This document shows, piece by piece, positions 23,887 through 28,810 of a stretch of DNA of 29,615 bases. How positions within the stretch are numbered: the first letter of the stretch is position 1; every line of letters starts with the position of its first letter. Made by a program: the position numbers and the translations under genes. The DNA lies in the IMG/VR virus record IMGVR_UViG_3300032083_001808, positions 1 through 29,615 of that record; one strand, given 5' to 3'. This stretch comes from a virus. The notes beneath the pieces were generated by a model that was given only the letters and a program-made list of their open reading frames with translations, was not told the DNA's origin and did not search any database.

Positions 23887-23924
23887 TGGTAGACACAAAT
23901 TAATACTTGATCTTGTGTCTACCA
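23887..23924 (+). repeat. Perfect 12-base inverted repeat (hairpin or operator)
   Basis: TGGTAGACACAA (23887-23898) is the exact reverse complement of TTGTGTCTACCA (23913-23924), with a 14-base loop. It lies 12 bases after a stop codon in a 163-base gap (23875-24037). It is not followed directly by a good T tract, although a run of seven T occurs at 24009-24015. It could be a terminator variant, an RNA-processing hairpin, or an operator for the regulator-like gene just upstream. Confidence 0.7.
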
Positions 23925-24037
23925 TTTGTTAAACAAAGATGTATTCCTCATAACCTAATGAAAAGTAGAGGTTTCTAACTACTTAAATTACCGAACAGCG
24001 AACAAACCTTTTTTTATTAATAATTAAGGAGATTGTT

Positions 24038-24286
24038 TTGGAAGAAATAAAGCGAAAACCATTAAGTGATGTGTTTGATCAGGGTTTAGAAAAATTAGTG
24101 ATGATAAGTCCTAACAAAAAAACCTATGATGAACTAACATCTATAATGTTTCAGCTTTACAATGGTAATGATTTTGGAATGGGGAACTTTAGTTTACAGT
24201 TTTTAGATAAAACTGACAGAGCTTGGCGACAAGGACGAAAACAAACTGCAAAAAGGTTGGGATTATCCTTAGTTAAGAATGTGTAG
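24038..24286 (+). CDS. Hypothetical protein (82 aa), TTG start
   Basis: A TTG start is supported by AAGGAG at 24026-24031, six bases upstream. The 82-residue product is helical and mixed-charge (RKPLSDVFDQGLEKLVMIS, KKTYDELTSIMFQLY, DRAWRQGRKQTAKRLGLSL) without membrane span. It lies alone between two inverted repeats. No family recognised; the basic C-terminus could bind nucleic acid. Confidence 0.6.
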   Translation: MEEIKRKPLSDVFDQGLEKLVMISPNKKTYDELTSIMFQLYNGNDFGMGNFSLQFLDKTDRAWRQGRKQTAKRLGLSLVKNV

Positions 24287-24331
24287 CCACCAGTTACTAT
24301 ATCCATATCATTGTCTTTCCAAAACTGGTGG
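24287..24331 (+). promoter_or_regulatory. Nine-base inverted repeat overlapping a ribosome site
   Basis: CCACCAGTT (24287-24295) pairs exactly with AACTGGTGG (24323-24331) around a 27-base loop. The right arm contains GGTGG, the only Shine-Dalgarno-like sequence for the ATG at 24340. The left arm starts directly after the previous stop codon. In RNA this could sequester the ribosome site and couple translation of the downstream gene, or end the upstream transcript. Confidence 0.6.
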
Positions 24332-24339
24332 TTATGCAG

Positions 24340-24528
24340 ATGAGTATATTTGATCGTGTAAGAGATGCTGGCTTACAAGATGTAAAAGACATGAGTGGAT
24401 TGGAACGCACTGCATTCATGAATGATATTTTCTTAGACTACCAAGCAAGTAAAGATCTCCGACAAAAGAAAATGGAGACTTTTTATCTTGAGTTACTCAA
24501 ACAACTTATTAAAGATTATGGGCACTAA
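24340..24528 (+). CDS. Small hypothetical protein (62 aa)
   Basis: The start at 24340 has GGTGG eight bases upstream; a GTG at 24328 and an ATG at 24334 in the same frame are less well spaced. The 62-residue product (MSIFDRVRDAGLQDVKDMS, then MNDIFLDYQASKDLRQKK and YLELLKQLIKDYGH) is helical and charged. Its ribosome site lies in the arm of an inverted repeat. It overlaps the next gene by 11 bases. Function unknown. Confidence 0.55.
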   Translation: MSIFDRVRDAGLQDVKDMSGLERTAFMNDIFLDYQASKDLRQKKMETFYLELLKQLIKDYGH

Positions 24529-24928
24529 TATTGCGACAGAAATATTAAAAACCCCTGATACATCACAGCATAGACTTTTCCAAGCTATAGTGATTCAAGC
24601 GTTTGAGGATTGCTTATACACTTTAGGTGGTAAGAACGAGGCTTATAATAAAAAAGATGCTCATGAGTGGTTTTTAAGTAATAGTAATGATTTTAAAACT
24701 ATATGTGATTTAGCCAATTTAGACGCTGACCATGTACATGAAAGATATAAATGGTGTTTAAAGAATAAGGTGATTGTTTTTACTGAAATTCAATGTTATT
24801 GGATTGAATATAAAAACGAATATAAAAAATATCGAGGAGTAGATACGAAAGAAGAAAGACGTACTATTAAGGAAAGAATCGATCAGATTCGTTATAAATT
24901 AAACTTAAAAGATAAGAAGAAGACATGA
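24518..24928 (+). CDS. Conserved hypothetical phage protein (136 aa)
   Basis: I choose the ATG at 24518 over a TTG at 24488. The 136-residue product contains RLFQAIVIQAFEDCLYTLGG, AHEWFLSNSNDFKTICDLANL and DADHVHERYKW, a pattern I have met in alphaproteobacterial phages as a protein of unknown function. The C-terminus is a charged helix (RRTIKERIDQIRYKLNLKD). It may bind nucleic acid, but no catalytic motif is visible. Start and stop overlap neighbours (ATGA with the next gene). Confidence 0.65.
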   Translation: MGTNIATEILKTPDTSQHRLFQAIVIQAFEDCLYTLGGKNEAYNKKDAHEWFLSNSNDFKTICDLANLDADHVHERYKWCLKNKVIVFTEIQCYWIEYKNEYKKYRGVDTKEERRTIKERIDQIRYKLNLKDKKKT

Positions 24929-25146
24929 AAGAAATAGTTATTAGTTTGTTGATTTTAGTATCTTCTAATAAGGTAGAAACTTATGACATAACTATTTACG
25001 AAAGCTGTTACACGTGGTATGAAAAGAATGTAAAAATGACTGTAAAAAAAACACCACTGTTTGGACAGAGATCTTTTCATTATTATGATAAAAAAAGAGT
25101 GGTAGGATTTATTTGTAATTATAAGGGACCTTTTGATGAGCATTAG
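24925..25146 (+). CDS. Small probably exported protein (73 aa)
   Basis: The 73-residue product has a hydrophobic N-terminus (MKEIVISLLILVSS) that may act as signal or anchor. Tyr-rich beta segments follow (YDITIYESCYTWYEK, RSFHYYDKKRVVGFICNYKG) with two Cys residues that could pair. It overlaps both neighbours and belongs to the small-gene operon. No family recognised; a periplasmic role is inferred from the N-terminus only. Confidence 0.55.
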   Translation: MKEIVISLLILVSSNKVETYDITIYESCYTWYEKNVKMTVKKTPLFGQRSFHYYDKKRVVGFICNYKGPFDEH

Positions 25147-25255
25147 AAAAGAAATTTGTACAATGTTTAGAATAAACTGGGCTAGAACCGTTTATTTTGC
25201 ATTATCCGTGGTTTGGGGATTTTTGTTATATGGCACGTACAGCACTTTCCTTTAA
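25136..25255 (+). CDS. Tiny single-span membrane peptide (39 aa)
   Basis: The ATG lies inside the end of the previous gene. The 39-residue peptide has a short basic N-terminus (MSIRKEICTMFRINWAR) and one transmembrane span (VYFALSVVWGFLLYGTY), positive-inside. It overlaps the following gene by 26 bases. Its reality rests on topology and tight packing. Function unknown. Confidence 0.4.
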   Translation: MSIRKEICTMFRINWARTVYFALSVVWGFLLYGTYSTFL

Positions 25256-25385
25256 AATAGATGAAGCTAGTAGGAGTTACTGGCGAACTAAAGATCCTAA
25301 ATTTAAGAAGGAATGGTATAGGTTAATTAATTTGTTTCATAAAATTAGCCGAAAAAAACCCAGCCCCATAAAGCTACACAGCTAA
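25230..25385 (+). CDS. Small basic protein (51 aa)
   Basis: The start is placed at the ATG at 25230; the frame also opens at a TTG at 25197 that would overlap the membrane peptide more. The 51-residue product (MARTALSFKIDEASRSYWR, FKKEWYRLINLFHKISRKK) is basic and helical. No strong Shine-Dalgarno is present, so confidence is limited. It is the last gene before the 548-base non-coding region. Confidence 0.45.
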   Translation: MARTALSFKIDEASRSYWRTKDPKFKKEWYRLINLFHKISRKKPSPIKLHS

Positions 25386-25428
25386 AAAACATCAATAAGA
25401 AAAATTTTGTATCAGACATAATTTGTAA

Positions 25429-25481
25429 GGGGTTACCTAGCTTAAAACAACTCTGGGAAAAAATGCCAAAAGGGTAACCCC
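25429..25481 (+). repeat. Inverted repeat GGGGTTACC / GGTAACCCC
   Basis: GGGGTTACC (25429-25437) and GGTAACCCC (25473-25481) are exact reverse complements separated by 35 bases. It lies 44 bases after the last small gene. It may be a terminator-like stem with a long loop or a pair of protein-binding half sites. Confidence 0.6.
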
Positions 25482-25507
25482 ATAGGTGTTATGTATATAG
25501 TATAAAT

Positions 25508-25523
25508 GGATAACGGACAACGG
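25508..25523 (+). repeat. 16-base element GGATAACGGACAACGG, copy 1
   Basis: This 16-mer consists of two heptads of the form GGAYAAC plus GG. An exact reverse-complement copy occurs at 28126-28141, and shorter relatives occur at 12555 and 3724. It stands just before a GC-rich hairpin. Confidence 0.55.
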
Positions 25524-25526
25524 AAA

Positions 25527-25556
25527 AAGGCCGCTTCAGTCTCCCTACACGGCCTT
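25527..25556 (+). repeat. GC-rich hairpin AAGGCCG / CGGCCTT
   Basis: Seven-base perfect arms (25527-25533 and 25550-25556) enclose a 16-base loop in otherwise AT-rich sequence. The downstream bases are AT-rich but not a T run, so it is not a standard terminator. Confidence 0.55.
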
Positions 25557-25673
25557 GAGATATTATATATAAACACCAGAATTATATCATTGTCTGGTTG
25601 AAAATCAAACAAATGCGGGTATTAGATTATTAGGGGGTAATGCATAATGCGTAAATAATACAACCTAGATGTG

Positions 25674-25727
25674 TAGGGGTTTAATTTTCTACTATATAGA
25701 TTATCTAGACCCCTATGCACTTTTTTT
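25674..25727 (+). terminator. Stem followed by T run, possible terminator
   Basis: TAGGGGT (25674-25680) pairs with ACCCCTA (25709-25715) across a 28-base loop, and TTTTTTT follows at 25721-25727. The loop is long and the stem short, so termination is possible but not certain. Confidence 0.35.
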
Positions 25728-25743
25728 AATCACGACCCTAAAG

Positions 25744-25849
25744 TGGTGTATCTGGTGTATCTGATGATTATTATTGTTGTATATCAACACTTCTAGACGA
25801 TTTAGTGGTGTATCTGATGGTGTATCCGTGGTGTATCTAGATACACCAC
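25744..25849 (+). repeat. Iteron-like array of TGGTGTATC with terminal palindrome
   Basis: TGGTGTATC occurs exactly five times in direct orientation: 25744-25752, 25753-25761 (immediately adjacent), 25806-25814, 25818-25826 and 25829-25837. One inverted copy, GATACACCA, lies at 25840-25848. The last direct copy and the inverted copy form a perfect 22-base palindrome (25828-25849: arms GTGGTGTATC and GATACACCAC around TA). Such arrays are typical of initiator or repressor binding sites. The region lies 85 bases before the next gene. Confidence 0.85.
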
Positions 25850-25920
25850 AATATCAATATTTCCTTGCGTAGTGTAAAAATGTTGATTTGGGTATAGTAG
25901 TCGGGGGTTAAAATAATCTA

Positions 25921-25926
25921 TATAAT
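25921..25926 (+). promoter_or_regulatory. TATAAT box seven bases before an operon start
   Basis: A perfect TATAAT stands seven bases before the ATG at 25934, with no Shine-Dalgarno between them and no clear -35 at the usual distance. It would drive the 25934-28338 operon, and the message would start at or next to the ATG. The iteron-like array ends 71 bases upstream and could supply an activator or repressor site. Confidence 0.5.
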
Positions 25927-25933
25927 AGAATTT

Positions 25934-26293
25934 ATGGTCGCAAGAACACTCATAAAAGCTGGCATAGCTTATGGTAAGAAAAAAGCCCGTGAAAGAGCTG
26001 CAAGAAAAACAACTAAAAGCTTGGATAAGTACAATATTCACGCTGGTGGTAAAAGCTCTAAAGGCCCAGTACCTATAAAAAATCAATCCCTTCAAAAAAG
26101 CACATTGAGTGGTAGGACTTATTCTATTAGTAATAGTAATCTATCTTCAAAAACTATGATATCATTGGGTGGCCCATATGGGCAAAGCACTACAGCAAGA
26201 TTTCAAGACAGTGTGAAAGACTTGATTGGTTTAGATAGTGTAAGTATAAGAAAAGCACAGAAAAAATTATTTAAAAGAAAGAAAAAGAAATGA
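25934..26293 (+). CDS. Basic hypothetical protein (119 aa)
   Basis: The 119-residue protein is strongly basic at both ends (AYGKKKARERAARKTTKS near the start; KAQKKLFKRKKKK at the end). A Ser/Gly/Asn-rich middle (RTYSISNSNLSSKTMISLGG) lies between. No membrane span or known domain. It opens an operon leading to the small terminase gene. The charge suggests DNA or RNA binding, possibly a packaged or packaging-associated protein. The start follows a TATAAT box by seven bases. Confidence 0.65.
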   Translation: MVARTLIKAGIAYGKKKARERAARKTTKSLDKYNIHAGGKSSKGPVPIKNQSLQKSTLSGRTYSISNSNLSSKTMISLGGPYGQSTTARFQDSVKDLIGLDSVSIRKAQKKLFKRKKKK

Positions 26294-26568
26294 ATAAAAA
26301 ACCTGTAAAAAAACTATTAGGTGGATTACTTACAGCTGGTATCAAATATGCTACTAAAAAATATATGAAAGAAAGTGGTAGATCTATTTCTAAACTAACA
26401 AAATTACAACCTAAACTTTCTAAAAATAAAAGAGCTGGTGCTAAACTAGATATGGCTACTGCTATTCAAACACAAGGCCAAAAGGGTATAATTAATCCTA
26501 AAGGTTTGACTATGAATGACATAAATAAATTACAAACTTATAAAAACAAACTACCAAGGACATATTAA
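26290..26568 (+). CDS. Basic hypothetical protein (92 aa)
   Basis: Starting in an ATGA overlap, the 92-residue protein begins MNKKPVKKLLGGLLTAGIKYATKKYMKE, an amphipathic basic helix, and continues Lys-rich through LTKLQPKLSKNKRAGAKL. It shares the Lys-rich, Gly-turn style of its two neighbours, and the three may derive from one ancestral gene. No family is recognised. The stop overlaps the next ATG by one base. Confidence 0.65.
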   Translation: MNKKPVKKLLGGLLTAGIKYATKKYMKESGRSISKLTKLQPKLSKNKRAGAKLDMATAIQTQGQKGIINPKGLTMNDINKLQTYKNKLPRTY

Positions 26569-26954
26569 TGAAATCAGGTAAATATTTAGCAGGCGGGTTA
26601 ATTAGAGGCACTGGTGGTAAAGCTGTAAAATCTTTTATGAAATCAGATATTTATAAAAAACTTAAGGGCGACATGATGAGTAAAATTAATAAAATGTATA
26701 GCTCAGGCCCAGGAAATACTCCAAGTAATAAAACTTTTTTAAAAGGTTTAAAGAAGTTAGATGTTAAAAACCAAAAAGCACAAATGATTGGTAAGGCCTT
26801 AAGTCATGTTGGAGACAGCACTAGAAAATTACCTAGAAATATTCAAGCATCATTAAAAAGAGGTGCTAGAAACATTAAGAAGTACCAAACTAAAATAGAA
26901 GATACAGCTGGTGCTTATTTGAAAAAAAGATTTAGCAAAGCAAGGGATAACTAA
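26568..26954 (+). CDS. Basic hypothetical protein (128 aa)
   Basis: The 128-residue product begins MKSGKYLAGGLIRGTGGKAV and stays basic to the end (SLKRGARNIKKYQTKIED, KKRFSKARDN). Like the two preceding proteins it has an amphipathic N-terminal helix with Gly-Gly and many Lys. It ends in a TAATG overlap with the small terminase gene, so expression is coupled to packaging genes. Function unknown; nucleic-acid binding is inferred from charge. Confidence 0.65.
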   Translation: MKSGKYLAGGLIRGTGGKAVKSFMKSDIYKKLKGDMMSKINKMYSSGPGNTPSNKTFLKGLKKLDVKNQKAQMIGKALSHVGDSTRKLPRNIQASLKRGARNIKKYQTKIEDTAGAYLKKRFSKARDN

Positions 26955-27475
26955 TGGCTCTTAAAGCAAAAGCATTAAGAACAATAGACGATCTGACTCC
27001 AAAGCAAAGGAAGTTTGTAGACATACTTGTAGCTAATTGGGGCGAGATTACAAAAGCCGAAGCTTGTAAAAGAGCTGGATATGAAGCAAAGAATGATAAG
27101 AACTTTTCTGACATAGGTAGTAGATTAACTTTAAGACGACACAATCCACACGTAGTTAAATATTTGGATCAACAGCTTGAAAAAGCTAGAGCTAAATATG
27201 AGAAGGATAGACTACGTAGATACAAAAGATTAGAAAAATATGCTGACAATGCATTTGCAGATAAGCAATATGCATCAGCTATTAATGCAGAGTTTAGATC
27301 AGGCCAACTAGCTGGTTTATATGTAGATAAGAAAGAAGTAAAAGTATCAGGATTGGAGGGTATGTCACGTGCAGAGCTTGAAAAGAAACTCACAGAGCTT
27401 TCAAACAAGATCGATGGATTTAACGCCAAAACGATCGAAGTTAAGCCAGAGACAAAAGAACTACCTGAAAAGTAA
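26954..27475 (+). CDS. terS: Terminase small subunit
   Basis: The 173-residue protein has the typical small-terminase N-terminal domain: LTPKQRKFVDILVANWG, then ITKAEACKRAGYEAK (helix-turn-helix), a serine/Arg turn and NPHVVKYLDQQLEKARAKY. A long helical oligomerisation region follows. It should recognise the packaging site on phage DNA and load the large subunit. An AGGGAT ribosome site lies before the start, which overlaps the previous stop (TAATG). The large terminase is not in the window. Because packaging sites often lie in or near terS, the repeat-rich sequence downstream is of interest. Confidence 0.85.
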   Translation: MALKAKALRTIDDLTPKQRKFVDILVANWGEITKAEACKRAGYEAKNDKNFSDIGSRLTLRRHNPHVVKYLDQQLEKARAKYEKDRLRRYKRLEKYADNAFADKQYASAINAEFRSGQLAGLYVDKKEVKVSGLEGMSRAELEKKLTELSNKIDGFNAKTIEVKPETKELPEK

Positions 27476-27572
27476 TAATTGGACATCTTTCATTACAGTA
27501 TTCAATGAGGTGCACAACACAGATATCAATATTAATTTAGGTAAAATCAATGTTAAGACGGAAGAAAAGTAA
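27414..27572 (+). CDS. Small overlapping protein (52 aa)
   Basis: The frame overlapping the end of terS encodes a plausible protein, YLKSNNWTSFITVFNEVHN then ININLGKINVKTEEK, that extends 97 bases past the terS stop and overlaps the next gene by 23 bases. Start choice is uncertain: ATG at 27414 (52 residues) is used, GTG at 27369 would give 67. The segment between terS and the next gene has no other explanation, which supports it. Function unknown. Confidence 0.5.
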   Translation: MDLTPKRSKLSQRQKNYLKSNNWTSFITVFNEVHNTDININLGKINVKTEEK

Positions 27573-27846
27573 ATATAAACAAGCTGTCGTTGGTGATAAG
27601 AAATATTATTACTACAGAATATATTGGCTTGACCCTTGCGGAGATGCTGGGCATGCAGAAGCCAGTGAAGTTAAAAAACTTAAGCCTGCAAAGATGATAA
27701 CTTATGCATTTATCTTTGATAAAAACAATAAATATCTTTGGACATTTGCGTCTTATGATGAAGAATCGGCTGTGTTCTCCGACAGGAATGTACTACTTAG
27801 ATCTAGCGTAACAAAGATGGAAAGAGTGTTAAACCGATCTGAATAA
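27550..27846 (+). CDS. Conserved small marine-phage protein (98 aa)
   Basis: The 98-residue protein has a basic N-terminus (MLRRKKSKYKQ), then YYYYRIYWLDPCGDAGHA, PAKMITYAFIFDKNNKYLWTF and ASYDEESAVFSDRNVL. This beta-rich arrangement, with the DPCGDAGHA and FSDRNV motifs, is one I recognise from many marine phages without known function. It lies between the small terminase and nuclease genes, so a packaging or DNA-processing link is possible. The start overlaps the previous frame by 23 bases. Confidence 0.75.
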   Translation: MLRRKKSKYKQAVVGDKKYYYYRIYWLDPCGDAGHAEASEVKKLKPAKMITYAFIFDKNNKYLWTFASYDEESAVFSDRNVLLRSSVTKMERVLNRSE

Positions 27847-27849
27847 TTT

Positions 27850-28338
27850 ATGAAAAAGCGTGAGTCTAAGCTCTGGCAAAGAATTAAAAAACACATCACA
27901 AAACCTCATTTTATTCGTGTAGAATCTAATACTATCAATGGTATTCCTGATATTAACGGATGTTGGAGTGGTAAAGAGTTTTGGGTGGAACTTAAATCGG
28001 ACAGAGTTGGATATCCGAAGCTATCTAAATGGCAAATTAGTTGGATAAACAAACGAATCAAACACGGTGGTATAGTTATTATCTGCAATGAGACCCTCTT
28101 GGAGAAGAGTTTGAAACTGTACAGACCGTTGTCCGTTATCCGTGACCCTCGTTTACTGAAACCTCGTGCCTCGTTCTCGTTTCCCGTACAATGGCCACTG
28201 GTCCAGGATGCCATCTGGCAGCTCATGCAGCTGGATCCTGAAGCTCGTTCTCGTTCTTGTGACGAAGAACAACGGATACAGGAAGAACTAATACAGGGCT
28301 CAGGCAGCGTAACGTCAGAGGACTTTAAAGAACTCTGA
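27850..28338 (+). CDS. VRR-NUC family nuclease
   Basis: The 162-residue protein has the VRR-NUC fold of PD-(D/E)XK nucleases: VES with E25, NGIPDING with D34, FWVELKS with E47 and K49, then KLSKWQISW with Q62 and a GGIVIIC strand. Phage members are structure-specific nucleases thought to resolve branched DNA before packaging. The N-terminal domain (to about residue 80) is coded by AT-rich sequence like its neighbours. The C-terminal part, from about base 28090, is GC-rich and contains two copies of the CTCGTTCTCG repeat, encoding ASFSF and ARSRS. This suggests a chimeric 3' end. Confidence 0.85.
   Translation: MKKRESKLWQRIKKHITKPHFIRVESNTINGIPDINGCWSGKEFWVELKSDRVGYPKLSKWQISWINKRIKHGGIVIICNETLLEKSLKLYRPLSVIRDPRLLKPRASFSFPVQWPLVQDAIWQLMQLDPEARSRSCDEEQRIQEELIQGSGSVTSEDFKEL
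28126..28141 (-). repeat. 16-base element GGATAACGGACAACGG, copy 2 (inverted)
   Basis: The minus strand at 28126-28141 is identical to 25508-25523 on the plus strand. Here it lies inside the VRR-NUC coding sequence at the left border of the GC-rich island. Confidence 0.55.
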
Positions 28339-28525
28339 TTCTCGTGTATCCTCGTTCTCGGGGGCCAACTTTTATATCATTGTTTTCCGTTGAGCCCCCT
28401 TCAGGATCTCCTGGCAGCGTACTCTCGTTCAGGAATCCTCGTTCTCGTTCAACGGATCGGTAATGAATACCCCCCTGCAGCACAAGCATCTGGATCTGGT
28501 CAGAGCTGGTAGCTCGTTCTCGTTT
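28170..28525 (+). repeat. Dispersed CTCGTTCTCG repeats
   Basis: Exact CTCGTTCTCG occurs at 28170, 28244, 28351, 28438 and 28513, and once more at 29229. Four of them continue as CTCGTTCTCGTT. Partial copies CTCGTTC occur at 28424 and 29013. All share one orientation (reverse complement: two hexads of AACGAG type). They cross from coding sequence into non-coding sequence, so they are not explained by protein repeats. Confidence 0.85.
28360..28399 (+). other. Strong GC-rich hairpin after the nuclease gene
   Basis: GGGGGCCAAC (28360-28369) pairs with GTTG and GCCCCC (28389-28399) with a single bulged A; the loop is 19 bases. It begins 21 bases after the nuclease stop codon and directly after a CTCGTTCTCG copy. 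There is no T tract after it, so it may stabilise the transcript end or be a processing or protein-binding structure. Confidence 0.6.
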
Positions 28526-28589
28526 GAGGAAAGGAGTATGGTAATGAAGTAATACCATTAGCAGCCATCAGGAGCTGGCAGCCAGAGCT

Positions 28590-28618
28590 TTCGGTACGAA
28601 TGTGTACCTGAACTTTTT
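28590..28618 (+). terminator. Rho-independent terminator-like element
   Basis: TTC-GGTAC (28590-28597) pairs with GTACC-GAA (28604-28612, one bulged T) around GAATGT, followed by TTTTT at 28614-28618. A promoter begins three bases later, so this looks like a transcription-unit boundary. Confidence 0.5.
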
Positions 28619-28620
28619 GC

Positions 28621-28649
28621 TTGACTTATATCCCATCTGGTCTTATATA
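28621..28649 (+). promoter_or_regulatory. Sigma70-like promoter for the right-end unit
   Basis: TTGACT (28621-28626, five of six) and TATATA (28644-28649, four of six) are separated by exactly 17 bases. The predicted start, seven bases after the -10, is G at 28656, the first base of the following hairpin. The sequence TTGACTTAT recurs at 29328-29336 before the next gene. Confidence 0.6.
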
Positions 28650-28655
28650 CATTCA

Positions 28656-28704
28656 GGGCCGCATGTTAGGAGGTAGGTGCAAACCGTAAACTTCAGTGCG
28701 GTCC
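28656..28704 (+). ncRNA. Candidate structured leader or small RNA
   Basis: GGGCCGCA (28656-28663) pairs with TGCGGTCC (28697-28704), eight pairs with one G-U, at the predicted transcription start. The 33-base loop contains a strong AGGAGG ribosome-binding sequence and a GTG at 28677. The transcript would continue to the DUF3846 gene at 28811, making a leader of about 155 bases, far longer than others in this genome. It could be a regulatory leader, an anti-decay 5' stem or a small RNA. I see no match to a known riboswitch. Confidence 0.45.
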
Positions 28705-28810
28705 GTGGTCAAGTCAGTGGACGAGACATACAATAGTATTAAATGCACAGGTATGGTCTGGGCATCACCCTCTGAACTTGGCCTATTAACAACGAACTAA
28801 AGGATAAACA

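Larger units (their letters stand above)
25386..25933. other. Non-coding region with hairpins and iteron-like repeats
   Basis: This is the longest stretch without a convincing gene. From left to right it holds a nine-base inverted repeat, a GGATAACGGACAACGG element, a GC-rich hairpin and a six-base hairpin (ACCAGA at 25575-25580 with TCTGGT at 25593-25598). Then follow a stem followed by a T run, an array of five TGGTGTATC direct repeats ending in a palindrome, and a TATAAT box before the next gene. The layout is that of a replication origin or a major control region between gene blocks. Confidence 0.7.
28339..28810. other. Non-coding control region in GC-rich island
   Basis: This 472-base stretch has no convincing standard gene. 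It holds three CTCGTTCTCG repeats, a strong hairpin, a weaker hairpin (ATGGTA at 28538-28543 with TACCAT at 28553-28558), a terminator-like stem with T run, a promoter and a structured leader. A strong AGGAGG at 28668-28673 precedes a GTG at 28677 that would encode only 19 residues. A frame from GTG at 28696 to TAA at 28800 could encode 34 residues (ending SPSELGLLTTN). Neither is secure. Confidence 0.6.

Noticed and set aside
25506-25601. Frame from ATG 25506 encoding about 31 residues (MDNGQRKKAASVSLHG...)
   Set aside because: No ribosome site; it spans a hairpin and the 16-base repeat, so the DNA structure is the better explanation.
25744-25849. CRISPR array
   Set aside because: Repeat units are only nine bases, spacing is irregular and two copies are adjacent, so this is iteron-like rather than CRISPR.
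27169-28226. Minus-strand frames of 105 and 106 codons opposite terS and the nuclease gene
   Set aside because: Opposite recognisable plus-strand genes with no promoter or ribosome site.
24303-28386. TATCATTGT word repeated in three non-coding places (24306, 25585, 28374)
   Set aside because: It is short and AT-rich, so a few copies are expected by chance in this composition.
28656-28810. tRNA or known riboswitch
   Set aside because: Only one main stem is seen; no cloverleaf, T-loop sequence or recognisable aptamer core.
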